The position numbers were made by a program, and so were the translations under genes. DNA of 64,000 bases, taken from assembly GCF_000231385.2 (NCBI RefSeq), contig NC_018515.1, positions 4,236,501 to 4,300,500 on the forward strand, in the 5' to 3' direction. Under the pieces are notes generated by a model that had not been told where the DNA came from, ran no database searches, and saw nothing but the letters and a program-made list of their open reading frames with translations. Source of the DNA: Desulfosporosinus meridiei DSM 13257. Its GTDB lineage: Bacteria; Bacillota; Desulfitobacteriia; Desulfitobacteriales; Desulfitobacteriaceae. Shown here in pieces: positions 50,430 to 58,838 of the stretch (position 1 is the stretch's first letter; every line of letters begins with the position of its first letter).

Positions 50430-51830
50430 TCAAGCTCGATAAATAGCCTTATACTGAACCTTACCGGTCTCATTGCGGGGTATTCTATCCAAAACATCCA
50501 CAGCAAAAGCAGACCTGATTATCCCGGTTTTTTTACTGATAAATCTTTGTACTTCATCTTTGTATTGCTCCTCTGTGATATAGATATCCATGCGTCGATC
50601 TGTGCCTGTACAGACACAATCGATCTGGAACTCATCCTTAATTAACCTTTCACACCGGTCCAGACTGACCCGCAGCCCATAAAGCTTCAAAAACCTGCTT
50701 TTCCTGCCGATGATGTAATAGCATCCGTCCCTATCTCTTCGGGCAATGTCCCCCGTATGAAATTCTCCCAGCCATTCATCACCCAACAGCAAATCTTCCC
50801 GGTCAAAAGCATACCCCATGGTCACATTCTGCCCTCTATAGCCCAACTCGCCCTCGGCTTCCTTTTCCTTTATTTCCTGACCCTTTTCATCCAGCAAAAA
50901 CAACTCACCCCCGGGTATCCCTCGGCCAATGCTTCCGATCTTAGCTTTAGCCAGCTCCGCAGGTAAAAAGGCCAGACGGGCTGATGTCTCGGTTGTGCCA
51001 TAAGTAGCGAAAAATCTTTTCCCGGTACGGCTGGCATAGTCCGCTATCTCGGCAAACATGGCAGCCGTCAGCTTTCCTCCTCCTTCGGCGAAGGTGGTTA
51101 AGTATGGCAAATCCATGCGCGTGAAACGTAGCTTAAATAAAACCTCATAACTGAAAGGAACTCCTGTAAAATTAGTGGCACGCTGATCCTTAATATTACG
51201 CCAGAAATCAGGACTCATAAGATTATGCTCCGTCAGCAGCACGGATGCACCTACGTAGAGATGACTGTTAATGACATTAAGCCCCATGGTATACTGCATG
51301 GGCAAATCCACAATGGCACGATCGTCCTTTGTCCAGCCGAAAAAAGCGGCAACATTTTTGGCGTTTGCTTCAAGATTACTGGTTTTATGACGCACCAATT
51401 TCGGGCTGCCGGTTGAGCCGGAGGTTGTGAGCAGCATGGCTAAGTCGTCATTAATGGGATATATGTCATGTTTCATAGGAACAAGAACAAATCCATAACT
51501 TTTATATAGGATGGATAAGTTAAATTTAGATACAAGGCTCTCGGGCATCCATAGGTAAGCCGGTGTGTATTCCCCCAGCAAATGGGCCAGTAACTTGAAG
51601 TCTATAGCTGCACCCAGCAAAAGAGGAACAACCTGATTAGCCAAACAGCCTATGTAGCCAGCCAGCCCGCCAATGGTATTCTTACACAGACAAAAAACGA
51701 TGGACCGCCGTGGCAGCATGGCTCCGAAGGCTATGGTAAAGTCACACAATTCGCCATAGCTTAATGACCTGCCCGTATCATCAATGGCGGCAATTAATTC
51801 CCGGCTTTGTCTATCAATACCTAAATACAT
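50430..51830 (-). CDS. AMP-forming acyl/amino-acyl ligase (ANL superfamily)
   Basis: 466 residues. The phosphate loop LLTTSGSTGSPK, the A5-like YGTTETSARL, TGDIARRDRDG and the C-terminal PRNETGKVQYK with the adenylation lysine are all present. It should activate a small acid and load it onto the pantetheine arm of the neighbouring acyl carrier protein. It has no fused carrier domain. GAGGTG precedes the ATG. It lies 11 bp after the SDR gene. The acid substrate is not known. Confidence 0.88.
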   Translation of the reverse strand: MYLGIDRQSRELIAAIDDTGRSLSYGELCDFTIAFGAMLPRRSIVFCLCKNTIGGLAGYIGCLANQVVPLLLGAAIDFKLLAHLLGEYTPAYLWMPESLVSKFNLSILYKSYGFVLVPMKHDIYPINDDLAMLLTTSGSTGSPKLVRHKTSNLEANAKNVAAFFGWTKDDRAIVDLPMQYTMGLNVINSHLYVGASVLLTEHNLMSPDFWRNIKDQRATNFTGVPFSYEVLFKLRFTRMDLPYLTTFAEGGGKLTAAMFAEIADYASRTGKRFFATYGTTETSARLAFLPAELAKAKIGSIGRGIPGGELFLLDEKGQEIKEKEAEGELGYRGQNVTMGYAFDREDLLLGDEWLGEFHTGDIARRDRDGCYYIIGRKSRFLKLYGLRVSLDRCERLIKDEFQIDCVCTGTDRRMDIYITEEQYKDEVQRFISKKTGIIRSAFAVDVLDRIPRNETGKVQYKAIYRA

Positions 51831-51841
51831 ATCATTTCACC

Positions 51842-52588
51842 TCACATTATTGTGCAGCCATCGACGGCAAGAACTTGTCCTGAAACATACCCGGACAAAT
51901 CTGAAGCAAAAAAAACGCAGGCTCGTGCTATATCTGAAGGTTCCGCCAGGCGCCCCATGCTGATGTTGGCAATTCTGCCTTTTAACTTTTCAATATCTGC
52001 ACCCTGCATCATCTCTGTTTTGGTGAGACCCGGCGCAACGGAATTCACCCGGATATTTTTCGAGGCAAGCTCTTTGGCGGCAGATTTTGTCAAAGCTATC
52101 ACCGCACCCTTTGTTGCCGAATAGACCAGTTGACCCGGGTTGCCTCTGATACCGACCATTGACGAGATGTTGATAATGCTGCCGCCCCTTTCTTGTCTGG
52201 ACATCAGCCTGCTTGCCATTTGCAGCATTTCAATGGTGGCAAAGACATTAATGGAAAACATTCGTTCCATATTTTCCGGGGATATCATCCCGATCAGCTC
52301 GTTATATTCAACCCCTGCATTGTTCACAAGGACATCGAGCCGTTGTTTTTCCTTTCTTATCTGACTAAAAGCATTCCGAACCGCAGCCGGATCAGTTATG
52401 TCAAAATAAAGGGGGGTAATTCCCTGACGCATACTGCTTTCCGTAAGCCAGGAATCTAGCGAACCTTCTCTGGCGTCATTGGCATACACAAAAGCACCTT
52501 CAGCGGCCAAGCTTTCAGCGATTGCACGACCGATACCTCTTCCCGCACCGGTGACAATACATACCTTATCTCTTAATAAGCCTGTCAT
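51842..52588 (-). CDS. FabG-like short-chain dehydrogenase
   Basis: 248 residues, classical SDR. TGAGRGIG (NADP loop), NNAGVEY, a catalytic Ser in NISSMVG and YSATKGA are intact, and the PGLTKTEM motif follows. Between the acyl carrier protein and the ligase, reduction of a beta-ketoacyl-ACP or a sugar keto group is possible. The former would give a 3-hydroxyacyl group for sugar acylation. AGGAGGTAAG precedes the ATG. Confidence 0.88.
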   Translation of the reverse strand: MTGLLRDKVCIVTGAGRGIGRAIAESLAAEGAFVYANDAREGSLDSWLTESSMRQGITPLYFDITDPAAVRNAFSQIRKEKQRLDVLVNNAGVEYNELIGMISPENMERMFSINVFATIEMLQMASRLMSRQERGGSIINISSMVGIRGNPGQLVYSATKGAVIALTKSAAKELASKNIRVNSVAPGLTKTEMMQGADIEKLKGRIANISMGRLAEPSDIARACVFFASDLSGYVSGQVLAVDGCTIM

Positions 52589-52608
52589 TCTTACCTCCTG
52601 AAATCATT

Positions 52609-52857
52609 CTAAAAATCATTAAAGGAAATCTTATACTTTTCCAGTATCCTCATACCGTTCTCATAGGAACCAAATGAAAGTATATCTTCAATTTCAAACA
52701 GAACATTAAAAGTATCTTCAAGCTCTGTTATCAAGGACAGGTGAGCAATTGAATCCCAATTCTCTACATTATTAAAGGTAAAGTCTTTGTTTAACTGACT
52801 GTCATTGATATTGAATAAGGTGGTGAAAATCTTGTTGTATTTTTGCCGGTTATTCAT
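52609..52857 (-). CDS. acyl carrier protein
   Basis: 82 residues, acidic and helical. NVENWDSIAHLSLI carries the Asp-Ser phosphopantetheine site, and ELEDTFNVLFEIEDI is helix III. It is a dedicated carrier rather than the fatty-acid AcpP, judged by its position between glycan genes. The frame extends to 52866, but the ATG at 52857 has AAGGAG at 9 nt. It lies 20 bp before the SDR gene. Confidence 0.88.
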   Translation of the reverse strand: MNNRQKYNKIFTTLFNINDSQLNKDFTFNNVENWDSIAHLSLITELEDTFNVLFEIEDILSFGSYENGMRILEKYKISFNDF

Positions 52858-52907
52858 AGCTCGCATCTCCTTAATAAACTCCGTAAAACTCCTTAAAAAC
52901 TTGAATT

Positions 52908-53537
52908 TTACCGTGTACTTCTGGCAGGATTCCCAAAAACCTTGGTATTGTTCTCTACATCATTGATCACAACACTGCCCAGACCAACATAAACGTCATC
53001 GCCAATTCGTTTACTGGGCACAATTGCTGCATGACTGCCCAGAAAAACCCTCTTGCCCAATTTGACCTCTCCATTAACACCACAGTGGGAAGATATGGTG
53101 GTGTAATCCCCAACCCAAGCATCATGGCCAATCTTCGAAGACAACAATGTGACAAAATCCCCTACATAGGCGTCGGGTCCTATCCCCGAATTGGGGTAGG
53201 CCACCAAGCCAATACCATAGCCTGCGCTTTCGGCAATTCTGGCGGTGGGATGAATAACGGATACAAATTCCGCACCCCGCTCCATAAGCAGCTGGGTTAC
53301 CTTTTCTTTAAGCACCGGTGAAGCAATGCCCAAAGCAAAGCATTGATTTTCCTCAACCTTCCAGTCTGCTATTTTGCCGATGATTTGATAGCTGCTTTTT
53401 TTATCAGTCAATTTATCTAAATTGTCATCAATAAAACCCAACACATTCCAGGTAGGCTTATTTTCATTGATGTCCTTCACCCACTCCAGAACTTCCCGCC
53501 CGTGCCCTCCGGCACCAACAATAATCAGATCTTTCAC
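52908..53537 (-). CDS. PglD/NeuD-like acetyltransferase
   Basis: About 209 residues from the chosen GTG. LIIVGAGGHGREVLEWV is the PglD-type N-terminal nucleotide-sugar motif, followed by a left-handed beta-helix with SKIGHDAWVGDY (catalytic His) and the end VENNTKVFGNPARS. In the bacillosamine pathway PglD acetylates the C4 amine of the PglE product. The longer frame to 53591 overlaps the previous gene, and the GTG at 53537 lies 7 nt after GGGG. It could also be the acyltransferase that uses the carrier protein. Confidence 0.85.
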   Translation of the reverse strand: MKDLIIVGAGGHGREVLEWVKDINENKPTWNVLGFIDDNLDKLTDKKSSYQIIGKIADWKVEENQCFALGIASPVLKEKVTQLLMERGAEFVSVIHPTARIAESAGYGIGLVAYPNSGIGPDAYVGDFVTLLSSKIGHDAWVGDYTTISSHCGVNGEVKLGKRVFLGSHAAIVPSKRIGDDVYVGLGSVVINDVENNTKVFGNPARSTR

Positions 53538-53550
53538 ATCATAACCCCGT

Positions 53551-54114
53551 TTATTCTCTAGCATTTTCGAACTTCTCCCATTCCAGGACAACCAGTTTTT
53601 GATTGATTCTTTGCTTTTTGGGTTTTAAATCCTCCGAATAGGCATTTAGGTCTAATAATCTCTTTTTCACGTAATCGTCAAAAATTCCTATAACCCTGGC
53701 CGGGTTCCCCCCAACAATAGTATTTTCCGGAACATCTTTGGTAACAACACTCCCTGCCGCTACAATTGCCTGAGGACCAATCCGGACATTATATAAAATG
53801 GTAGAATTAGCACCGATAAAGACATCGTCCATGATCTCAATACAACCGATTTTTTCTGTAAACTTATGATCAGGAAATGCTTTATTCAGTATGTTATGAG
53901 TTACATCATGGGTGAGAAAAGTCACATTCGAGGCAACCATAATATTGTTATGGAAACGAATTAATCGACCATAGAGGGGAATTTTTCTGGACTGAATCAT
54001 AACATTCTCGCCCATGGCGTTGTAAATTCTTTTCTTTTTGGCAAATTCCGCCCGCCGAAATCCATTGCTGATCAATGCCATTCTCACCATCAGCCAATAA
54101 CGCTTAATGTGCAT
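53551..54114 (-). CDS. hexapeptide-repeat acyltransferase
   Basis: 187 residues. A left-handed beta-helix protein of the maltose/WbbJ acetyltransferase type, with [17 protein letters not shown] (His active site), [14 protein letters not shown] and [13 protein letters not shown]. It should acylate a sugar hydroxyl on a glycan or nucleotide sugar. The start at ATG 54114 has AGGGAG 6 nt upstream. The longer frame (54129) has no site. With two NeuD/PglD types it is the third acyltransferase of the locus. Confidence 0.85.
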   Translation of the reverse strand: MHIKRYWLMVRMALISNGFRRAEFAKKKRIYNAMGENVMIQSRKIPLYGRLIRFHNNIMVASNVTFLTHDVTHNILNKAFPDHKFTEKIGCIEIMDDVFIGANSTILYNVRIGPQAIVAAGSVVTKDVPENTIVGGNPARVIGIFDDYVKKRLLDLNAYSEDLKPKKQRINQKLVVLEWEKFENARE

Positions 54115-54182
54115 CCTATTCTCCCTCATTATTAACGCCTATCCTTAATCCTTATATGGCAGAGGTTCATCTTACAAATATC

Positions 54183-54809
54183 TCAGGCCCTAAATGTTCT
54201 ATTCTCAGCCCCACCAAACTCTTCCATGGTCTGATTCCCAGACTGATTAACCCCGCTCCTGAGCAGAACAATCGCCAAAGTCTTAAGGAAAATCCTTAAA
54301 TCCAAGCAAAAGGAAATATGCTCAACATACCAGACATCATATTTAAAACGTGTCTCCCAGCCAACCTGATTACGGCCATGAATCTGTGCCCAGCCGGATA
54401 TTCCCGGTGTCACTTCATGCCGCCGCATCTGTTCAGGCGTGTAACGCTCTAAATACTGCACCATCAGTGGACGGGGACCAATGAAACTCATATCCCCTTT
54501 TAAGATATTAAAAAGCTGGGGCAGCTCATCCACACTAAGCTTTCGCAAAATCCCACCGACAGGAGTCAGACGTTCCATATCGGCTAAGGGACGACCATCT
54601 TTCTCCCTCTCCAGGCGCATGGTACGAAACTTGTAAATCGTAAATACTACACCATCTTTACCTGGCCGCTCTTGTTTAAAGAGTAGGGGACCCCGAGATC
54701 CTAACTTAATGGCAATGGCTGCACAAAGCATAATCGGGGCTGCAATAATCAACAAAAGAATTGAAAACAATAAATCCAACACTCTCTTGACCTTAACGTA
54801 AGACGGCAT
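54183..54809 (-). CDS. PglC-like phosphoglycosyl transferase
   Basis: About 208 residues from ATG 54809 (216 from the GTG at 54833, which overlaps the previous gene). It has one N-terminal membrane hairpin (KRVLDLLFSILLLIIAAPIM), the monotopic PGT core KFRTMRLEREKDG with the catalytic Asp-Glu (SVDELPQLFNILKGDMSFIGP) and GWAQIHGRNQ. It should transfer a phosphosugar, probably bacillosamine-like, to undecaprenyl phosphate and so start repeat-unit assembly. It lacks the long CoA-binding or Rossmann N-terminus of WbaP/WcaJ. Confidence 0.9.
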   Translation of the reverse strand: MPSYVKVKRVLDLLFSILLLIIAAPIMLCAAIAIKLGSRGPLLFKQERPGKDGVVFTIYKFRTMRLEREKDGRPLADMERLTPVGGILRKLSVDELPQLFNILKGDMSFIGPRPLMVQYLERYTPEQMRRHEVTPGISGWAQIHGRNQVGWETRFKYDVWYVEHISFCLDLRIFLKTLAIVLLRSGVNQSGNQTMEEFGGAENRTFRA

Positions 54810-54829
54810 GGTCACTCTACACTCCCAGT

Positions 54830-55972
54830 TCACATCATCTTCAGCCGTGCTTCAGAATCAGAGATAGAGGCATTGCCAATAGCTCTCCGAACCTCAGCCA
54901 CAACCCTATCGATTTGCTCCTCAGTGATATTGTTAAAAAACGGAATTGCCAAAGTACCCCTGGCAACATGCTCTGTAACCGGCAAATCCCCTTCCTTATA
55001 GCCAAACATCTCTCGGTAGAAAGGCTGAAGGTGTATCGCAGTGAAGTATGGCCTGCAGCCGATCCCCCGATCTAAGAGATTTTGCATGACAAGATTTCGA
55101 TCAATCCAGGGTTCAAACCTAATGACAAAAACAAACCAACTCATTTTCGCTCTCTCGTCAATGGCCGGAAGAATAACCCCTTTAACATTCTTTAATTTTT
55201 CCATATACAAATCTGCGGCTCGCTGACGTTTAGCCAGAATCTCATCAATACGTTCTAATTGGGCAATACCAAGAGCGCAACAGATATCACTTATCCGATA
55301 GTTGTAACCGAGCCGAACATGATCGAGCCACTGAGTATCAATGCCCCGTCCTTGATTGCGAAGACTGTAACATAACTCAGCCAGGTTTTCATTGTTCGTA
55401 ACAACCACTCCGCCCTCACCCGTTGTCATTTGCTTATTCGGATAAAAGGCAAAGACCCCGGCATTAGACATCGTCCCGGCTTTCTTGCCATTCCACTCTG
55501 CCCCAATCGCCTCGCAGGAGTCTTCAATAATAGCTAAGCCATGTTTTAGGGCAATACGTCGGATGTCATTCATGTTGGCAGGCTGCCCAAAAACATGAAC
55601 CGGTAAGATGGCTTTGGTTCTTGCGGTAATCTTCTCTTCAATTTGTGCTGTATCCAAGTTATAGGTCTTCTCATCAATATCTACAAACACAGGTTTAGCC
55701 CGTTCAAATAACATACAATTACTGGAGGAAATAAAACTAAAGGAGGTAGTAATTACTTCATCACCATCCTTTATTCCCAGAGCAGCTATAATCATATGTA
55801 AACCACTGGTTCCGCTATTACAGGCTATTGCATACTGGGTTCCGGCGTAAGCTGCCATTTTTTCCTCAAACTCATTTAATTTGGGCCCTAAACTTAACTG
55901 ATTGGAGTCTAAGACCGCCAGTACGGCTTGTTTTTCTTTCTCTGTGATATCTGGTCTTGCTAACGGAATCAT
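54830..55972 (-). CDS. PglE-like DegT aminotransferase
   Basis: 380 residues. EDSCEAIGAEW and FAFYPNKQMTTGEGG (PLP lysine) define the sugar aminotransferase fold. N-terminal MIPLARPDITEKEKQAV is typical. It lies directly after the 4,6-dehydratase gene (4-bp overlap) and so should add the C4 amine to UDP-4-keto-6-deoxy-GlcNAc, as PglE does. This is the normal first half of diNAcBac synthesis. ATG start. Confidence 0.9.
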   Translation of the reverse strand: MIPLARPDITEKEKQAVLAVLDSNQLSLGPKLNEFEEKMAAYAGTQYAIACNSGTSGLHMIIAALGIKDGDEVITTSFSFISSSNCMLFERAKPVFVDIDEKTYNLDTAQIEEKITARTKAILPVHVFGQPANMNDIRRIALKHGLAIIEDSCEAIGAEWNGKKAGTMSNAGVFAFYPNKQMTTGEGGVVVTNNENLAELCYSLRNQGRGIDTQWLDHVRLGYNYRISDICCALGIAQLERIDEILAKRQRAADLYMEKLKNVKGVILPAIDERAKMSWFVFVIRFEPWIDRNLVMQNLLDRGIGCRPYFTAIHLQPFYREMFGYKEGDLPVTEHVARGTLAIPFFNNITEEQIDRVVAEVRRAIGNASISDSEARLKMM

Positions 55973-57828
55973 CTAAAAACCCTCCCTATCTCTTGCTTCC
56001 CCGGAAGTTGTTGGAACCCCGGCACAACCTCAGCCAACTCTTGGATGATCTCTTCCCTGGTCAAGTACGAACCCCTTTCCCTAATCAACTGAACCAACCC
56101 CTCAATCCCTGCAACATTAATTCCATTGGGCTTTGCGACAAAAATTCTCTGATGTTTCGTACTCGTAGTCCCCTCTTCCGCCGTGAGCAGCTCCTCAAAT
56201 AACTTTTCCCCGGGACGTATGCCTGTATATTCAATCTTAACGTCCACATCCACATCGAACCCTGACAACCGGATTAAGTCTCTTGCCAAATCAACAATTT
56301 TGACCGGCTTTCCCATATCCAGAATGAAAACCTCCCCGCCCCGAGCCATGGCACCGGCCTGAATCACCAGCTGGGCCGCTTCCGGAATCGTCATAAAGTA
56401 GCGAACCATCTCAGGATGAGTCACTGTCACGGGACCACCCTTGGCAATCTGCTTCTTGAACGTGGGAATGACACTTCCCCGGCTCCCCAGGACATTGCCA
56501 AAGCGGACGGCGACAAAACGAGTCTGGGATTGTTCGTCGAAACTTTGAATGATCATCTCGGCTACACGTTTGGTGGCCCCCATAATACTCGTCGGATTGA
56601 TGGCCTTATCTGTAGAAATAAGGACAAAAATTTTAACATGGGCAGCATCCGAGATCTCTGCCACGTTATAAGTTCCTAGGATATTGTTCTTCAAGGCTTC
56701 TTCAGGATTTCGCTCCATGAGCGGAACATGCTTATGAGCAGCGGCATGAAAAACAACTCCCGGTTTGAACCTGCGAAAAACCAATTCCACCTTTTCTCGA
56801 TCCTTCACGTCCAGGATTTCTGTAACCAGGTTAATCTCGGGACATTCCGAACGCAGTTCTTGCTCGACATCAAAAATGCTGTTCTCGCCCCGTCCCACCA
56901 GGATAAGCTTCTGCGGGTTAAATCGACATATTTGCCGGCAGAGTTCCGAGCCGATGGACCCACCGGCTCCTGTAATTAAGACGGTTTCTCCCTCTAAATA
57001 ACCCGCTACTTCCTCAATATCAAGATTCACCTGCTCCCTTCCCAATAAATCTTCGATCTGCACTTCGCGGATTTTTAAGCTGTCCACCAATCCGCTGAAA
57101 TAGTTGTAAATGCCGGGAATGATCCTAATGACAATCCCACTCTTTTCGCAAATCTCCGTCATATCCCGAATCACATCCCCCGGCGCTGAAGGCATGGCAA
57201 TAATGACCTCTTCAATTTCATGGGATTTGACAACTCGTGTGATATCCTTCCTGGTTCCCAAGACGGGAATTCCCATCAATTTAAGCTTTTGCTTTTCCGG
57301 AGCATCATCGATGATCCCGATGGGGTAACCTTCACGATAATTGCTGTTTTTCAGTTCACGAACCGCTAAGGCCCCGGCATCTCCTGCCCCAATAATCAGC
57401 ACTCGCTTCGGTATTCCGGACAAATGCAGATTGAAAACACTATCTTGTAATATCCGTCCCAGGAAACGAGAGCCTCCGATTAAAAACGTGGTGGTCAGCC
57501 ATAATAACACGGCTACCGTGTTGGGATAACGCATCGGGGCTAAAAAATAAATGACGAGTATTACACTACTCGTTCCAACCGTTACGGCATAAACGATTGA
57601 AAGAAGTTCATTGATACTGGCATACTGCCAAAGCCGTTTATAGAGGCCAAATAATGAGAAGATGACTAAGTAAATGAGGGTTCCGGCCCAAGCTGTGTGA
57701 TAATATGTCAAGAAATATTCCTGAGGAATATCTCCTTCAAAACGCAGGTAGAAACTTCCAAATGCCGCTAAGTTAACCAGTACTCCATCAATTAACATTA
57801 ACGCTAAGGATTTCCGGTTAAATTTCAT
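55969..57828 (-). CDS. PglF/CapD-type nucleotide-sugar 4,6-dehydratase
   Basis: About 619 residues. Four N-terminal membrane helices (LALMLIDGVLVNLAAFGSFYL to about 140) precede a Rossmann CoA-like domain (RVLIIGAGDAGALAVREL) and the catalytic extended SDR domain (TVLITGAGGSIGSELCRQI). The catalytic triad region is atypical: STDKAINPTSIMGATKRVAE, with Asp-Lys and Met replacing Tyr, as in PglF/FlaA1-class enzymes. It should convert UDP-GlcNAc to the 4-keto-6-deoxy sugar. ATG at 57828 follows AAGGAAGG by 7 nt. It is first in the 19-kb locus. Confidence 0.92.
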   Translation of the reverse strand: MKFNRKSLALMLIDGVLVNLAAFGSFYLRFEGDIPQEYFLTYYHTAWAGTLIYLVIFSLFGLYKRLWQYASINELLSIVYAVTVGTSSVILVIYFLAPMRYPNTVAVLLWLTTTFLIGGSRFLGRILQDSVFNLHLSGIPKRVLIIGAGDAGALAVRELKNSNYREGYPIGIIDDAPEKQKLKLMGIPVLGTRKDITRVVKSHEIEEVIIAMPSAPGDVIRDMTEICEKSGIVIRIIPGIYNYFSGLVDSLKIREVQIEDLLGREQVNLDIEEVAGYLEGETVLITGAGGSIGSELCRQICRFNPQKLILVGRGENSIFDVEQELRSECPEINLVTEILDVKDREKVELVFRRFKPGVVFHAAAHKHVPLMERNPEEALKNNILGTYNVAEISDAAHVKIFVLISTDKAINPTSIMGATKRVAEMIIQSFDEQSQTRFVAVRFGNVLGSRGSVIPTFKKQIAKGGPVTVTHPEMVRYFMTIPEAAQLVIQAGAMARGGEVFILDMGKPVKIVDLARDLIRLSGFDVDVDVKIEYTGIRPGEKLFEELLTAEEGTTSTKHQRIFVAKPNGINVAGIEGLVQLIRERGSYLTREEIIQELAEVVPGFQQLPGKQEIGRVFR

Positions 57829-58099
57829 GAATAAACCTTCCTTTACAGTAGTACAATACGGAATCATCGCCTCCTTACTCAAATTTTTCTGCTTCGTTCA
57901 ACGTTTTGTTGATATCATCGAGAAAGACGGCTAGATAGTTCTCTTAGAATATTAAGGACTCAATCGATTCTCAAATGCCTTCGTCTGTTTTAGTACAGTT
58001 ATGAGCCAACCCTTTGGTTTGAATTTATTATAAGTCGCTTCCAATATTTGTACATCCGTAGAAACTACGGGAAAAACAAATAAATTTCCAGTATTTACT
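57829..58099. other. gene-free region upstream of the glycan operon
   Basis: TATAAT on the minus strand near 58029-58034 is a fair -10 but lacks a -35. A 65-codon minus-strand frame (57952-58149) begins inside the structured RNA copy B and has no ribosome binding site, so it is not called. No other gene is visible. Confidence 0.4.
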
Positions 58100-58354
58100 A
58101 CAGGGTGCCTTCGGGGTCGGGCAGCTTCGCCACATCCGCTCACCAGCATTCCGAGGCTCGCCTACTCGCCAGCGCGGGAGCTCCGCCAAACCTCCAGGTA
58201 ATACCTGATGTGAACCCGTGGCTCCGCTGCCCCGCGCCGGCTTGCAGGCTTCACCGCCTCTCCATGCAATGGGTTCACTCCTGTGGACGAAGCTGCCCTG
58301 ACTCTCGGGTCTGACTGGGGTTTTTCAGAGTAGCCTTTCATGCCGCTTACACTC
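58100..58354 (-). ncRNA. structured RNA repeat, copy B (HEARO/omega-RNA-like)
   Basis: Outer stem GGCAGCTTC (58120-58128) with GAAGCTGCC (58289-58297), inner 8-bp stem GTGAACCC (58210-58217) with GGGTTCAC (58271-58278), CAGGTATTACCTG hairpin, and long-range helices 58153-58157 with 58256-58260 and 58060-58065-equivalent pairing at 58160-58165 with 58244-58249. The last reads GCCUGC/GUAGGC with a G-U in the minus RNA and an A-C mismatch on the plus strand, so the RNA is minus-strand. Copy A has GCCCACA/UGUGGGC, a compensatory change. The 5' part (GAGTGTAAGC at 58345-58354) can fold with GGCTACTC. If omega-RNA-like, the guide would come from the flank just past 58354. Confidence 0.62.
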
Positions 58355-58371
58355 CCAACAAACTGGCTGAA

Positions 58372-58437
58372 GGAGCGCTTGTCTGCTAAGCGGATGCGTC
58401 AGTGGAGCCGCGCTAAGGCGAGCGCCGACGGTTCGCG
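58372..58437 (+). repeat. GC-rich repeat, left copy
   Basis: GGAGCGCTTGTCTGC (58372-58386) and GACGGTTCGCG (58427-58437) recur in inverted orientation at 60023-60037 and 59980-59990. It flanks the IS3-type element on the left. Confidence 0.65.
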
Positions 58438-58523
58438 TCCCCGTAGCGCGCCGCAGGTTCACATGCAGAAATATGGAGCAGTATCATTTTAGTTGAGTCA
58501 GAAAACTCGTAAATCTGGAAAGA

Positions 58524-58838
58524 ATGGTTGTGAAAGGATGGATATTCCAGATGCGAGATTATGACGATGACTTTAAAGAAGAAGCTATCAAATTGTCCTA
58601 TGAATTAGGACCCACCAAAGCCTCCAGACAATTAGGCATACCTTCAACGACATTACGTACATGGCGCGACAAATTAAATAAACATGGCGATCAAGCCTTT
58701 GTAGGTAGTGGTCACCCGCGTATCGACCCTAAAACTGCAGATATAGCTGCATTGGAAAAGAAGATCAAAGAACTGGAATCAGCTAACGATATTTTGAAAA
58801 AAGCATTAGGTTTTTTCGCCGAGAGCCAAAAGAGATAG
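58524..58838 (+). CDS. IS3 transposase OrfA
   Basis: 104 residues. The helix-turn-helix (DFKEEAIKLSYELGPTKASR, SRQLGIPSTTLRTW) is followed by a leucine zipper (AALEKKIKELESANDILKKAL). It binds transposon ends and, through a programmed -1 shift, is fused to OrfB. The ATG at 58551 (MRDYDDDFKEE) is the usual start for such proteins and lies after AAAGGA. The frame runs to 58524. It stops 22 nt after the slip site. Confidence 0.85.
   Translation: MVVKGWIFQMRDYDDDFKEEAIKLSYELGPTKASRQLGIPSTTLRTWRDKLNKHGDQAFVGSGHPRIDPKTADIAALEKKIKELESANDILKKALGFFAESQKR
58811..58817 (+). promoter_or_regulatory. programmed -1 frameshift site
   Basis: T TTT TTC in the zero frame (GGT TTT TTC) is a classical heptanucleotide. 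Slipping by -1 joins OrfA to the OrfB frame, which is open from here to 59737. Confidence 0.75.

Noticed and set aside
57952-58149. 65-codon frame upstream of the PglF gene
   Set aside because: It starts inside the structured repeat and has no ribosome binding site; no homologue is recognised.
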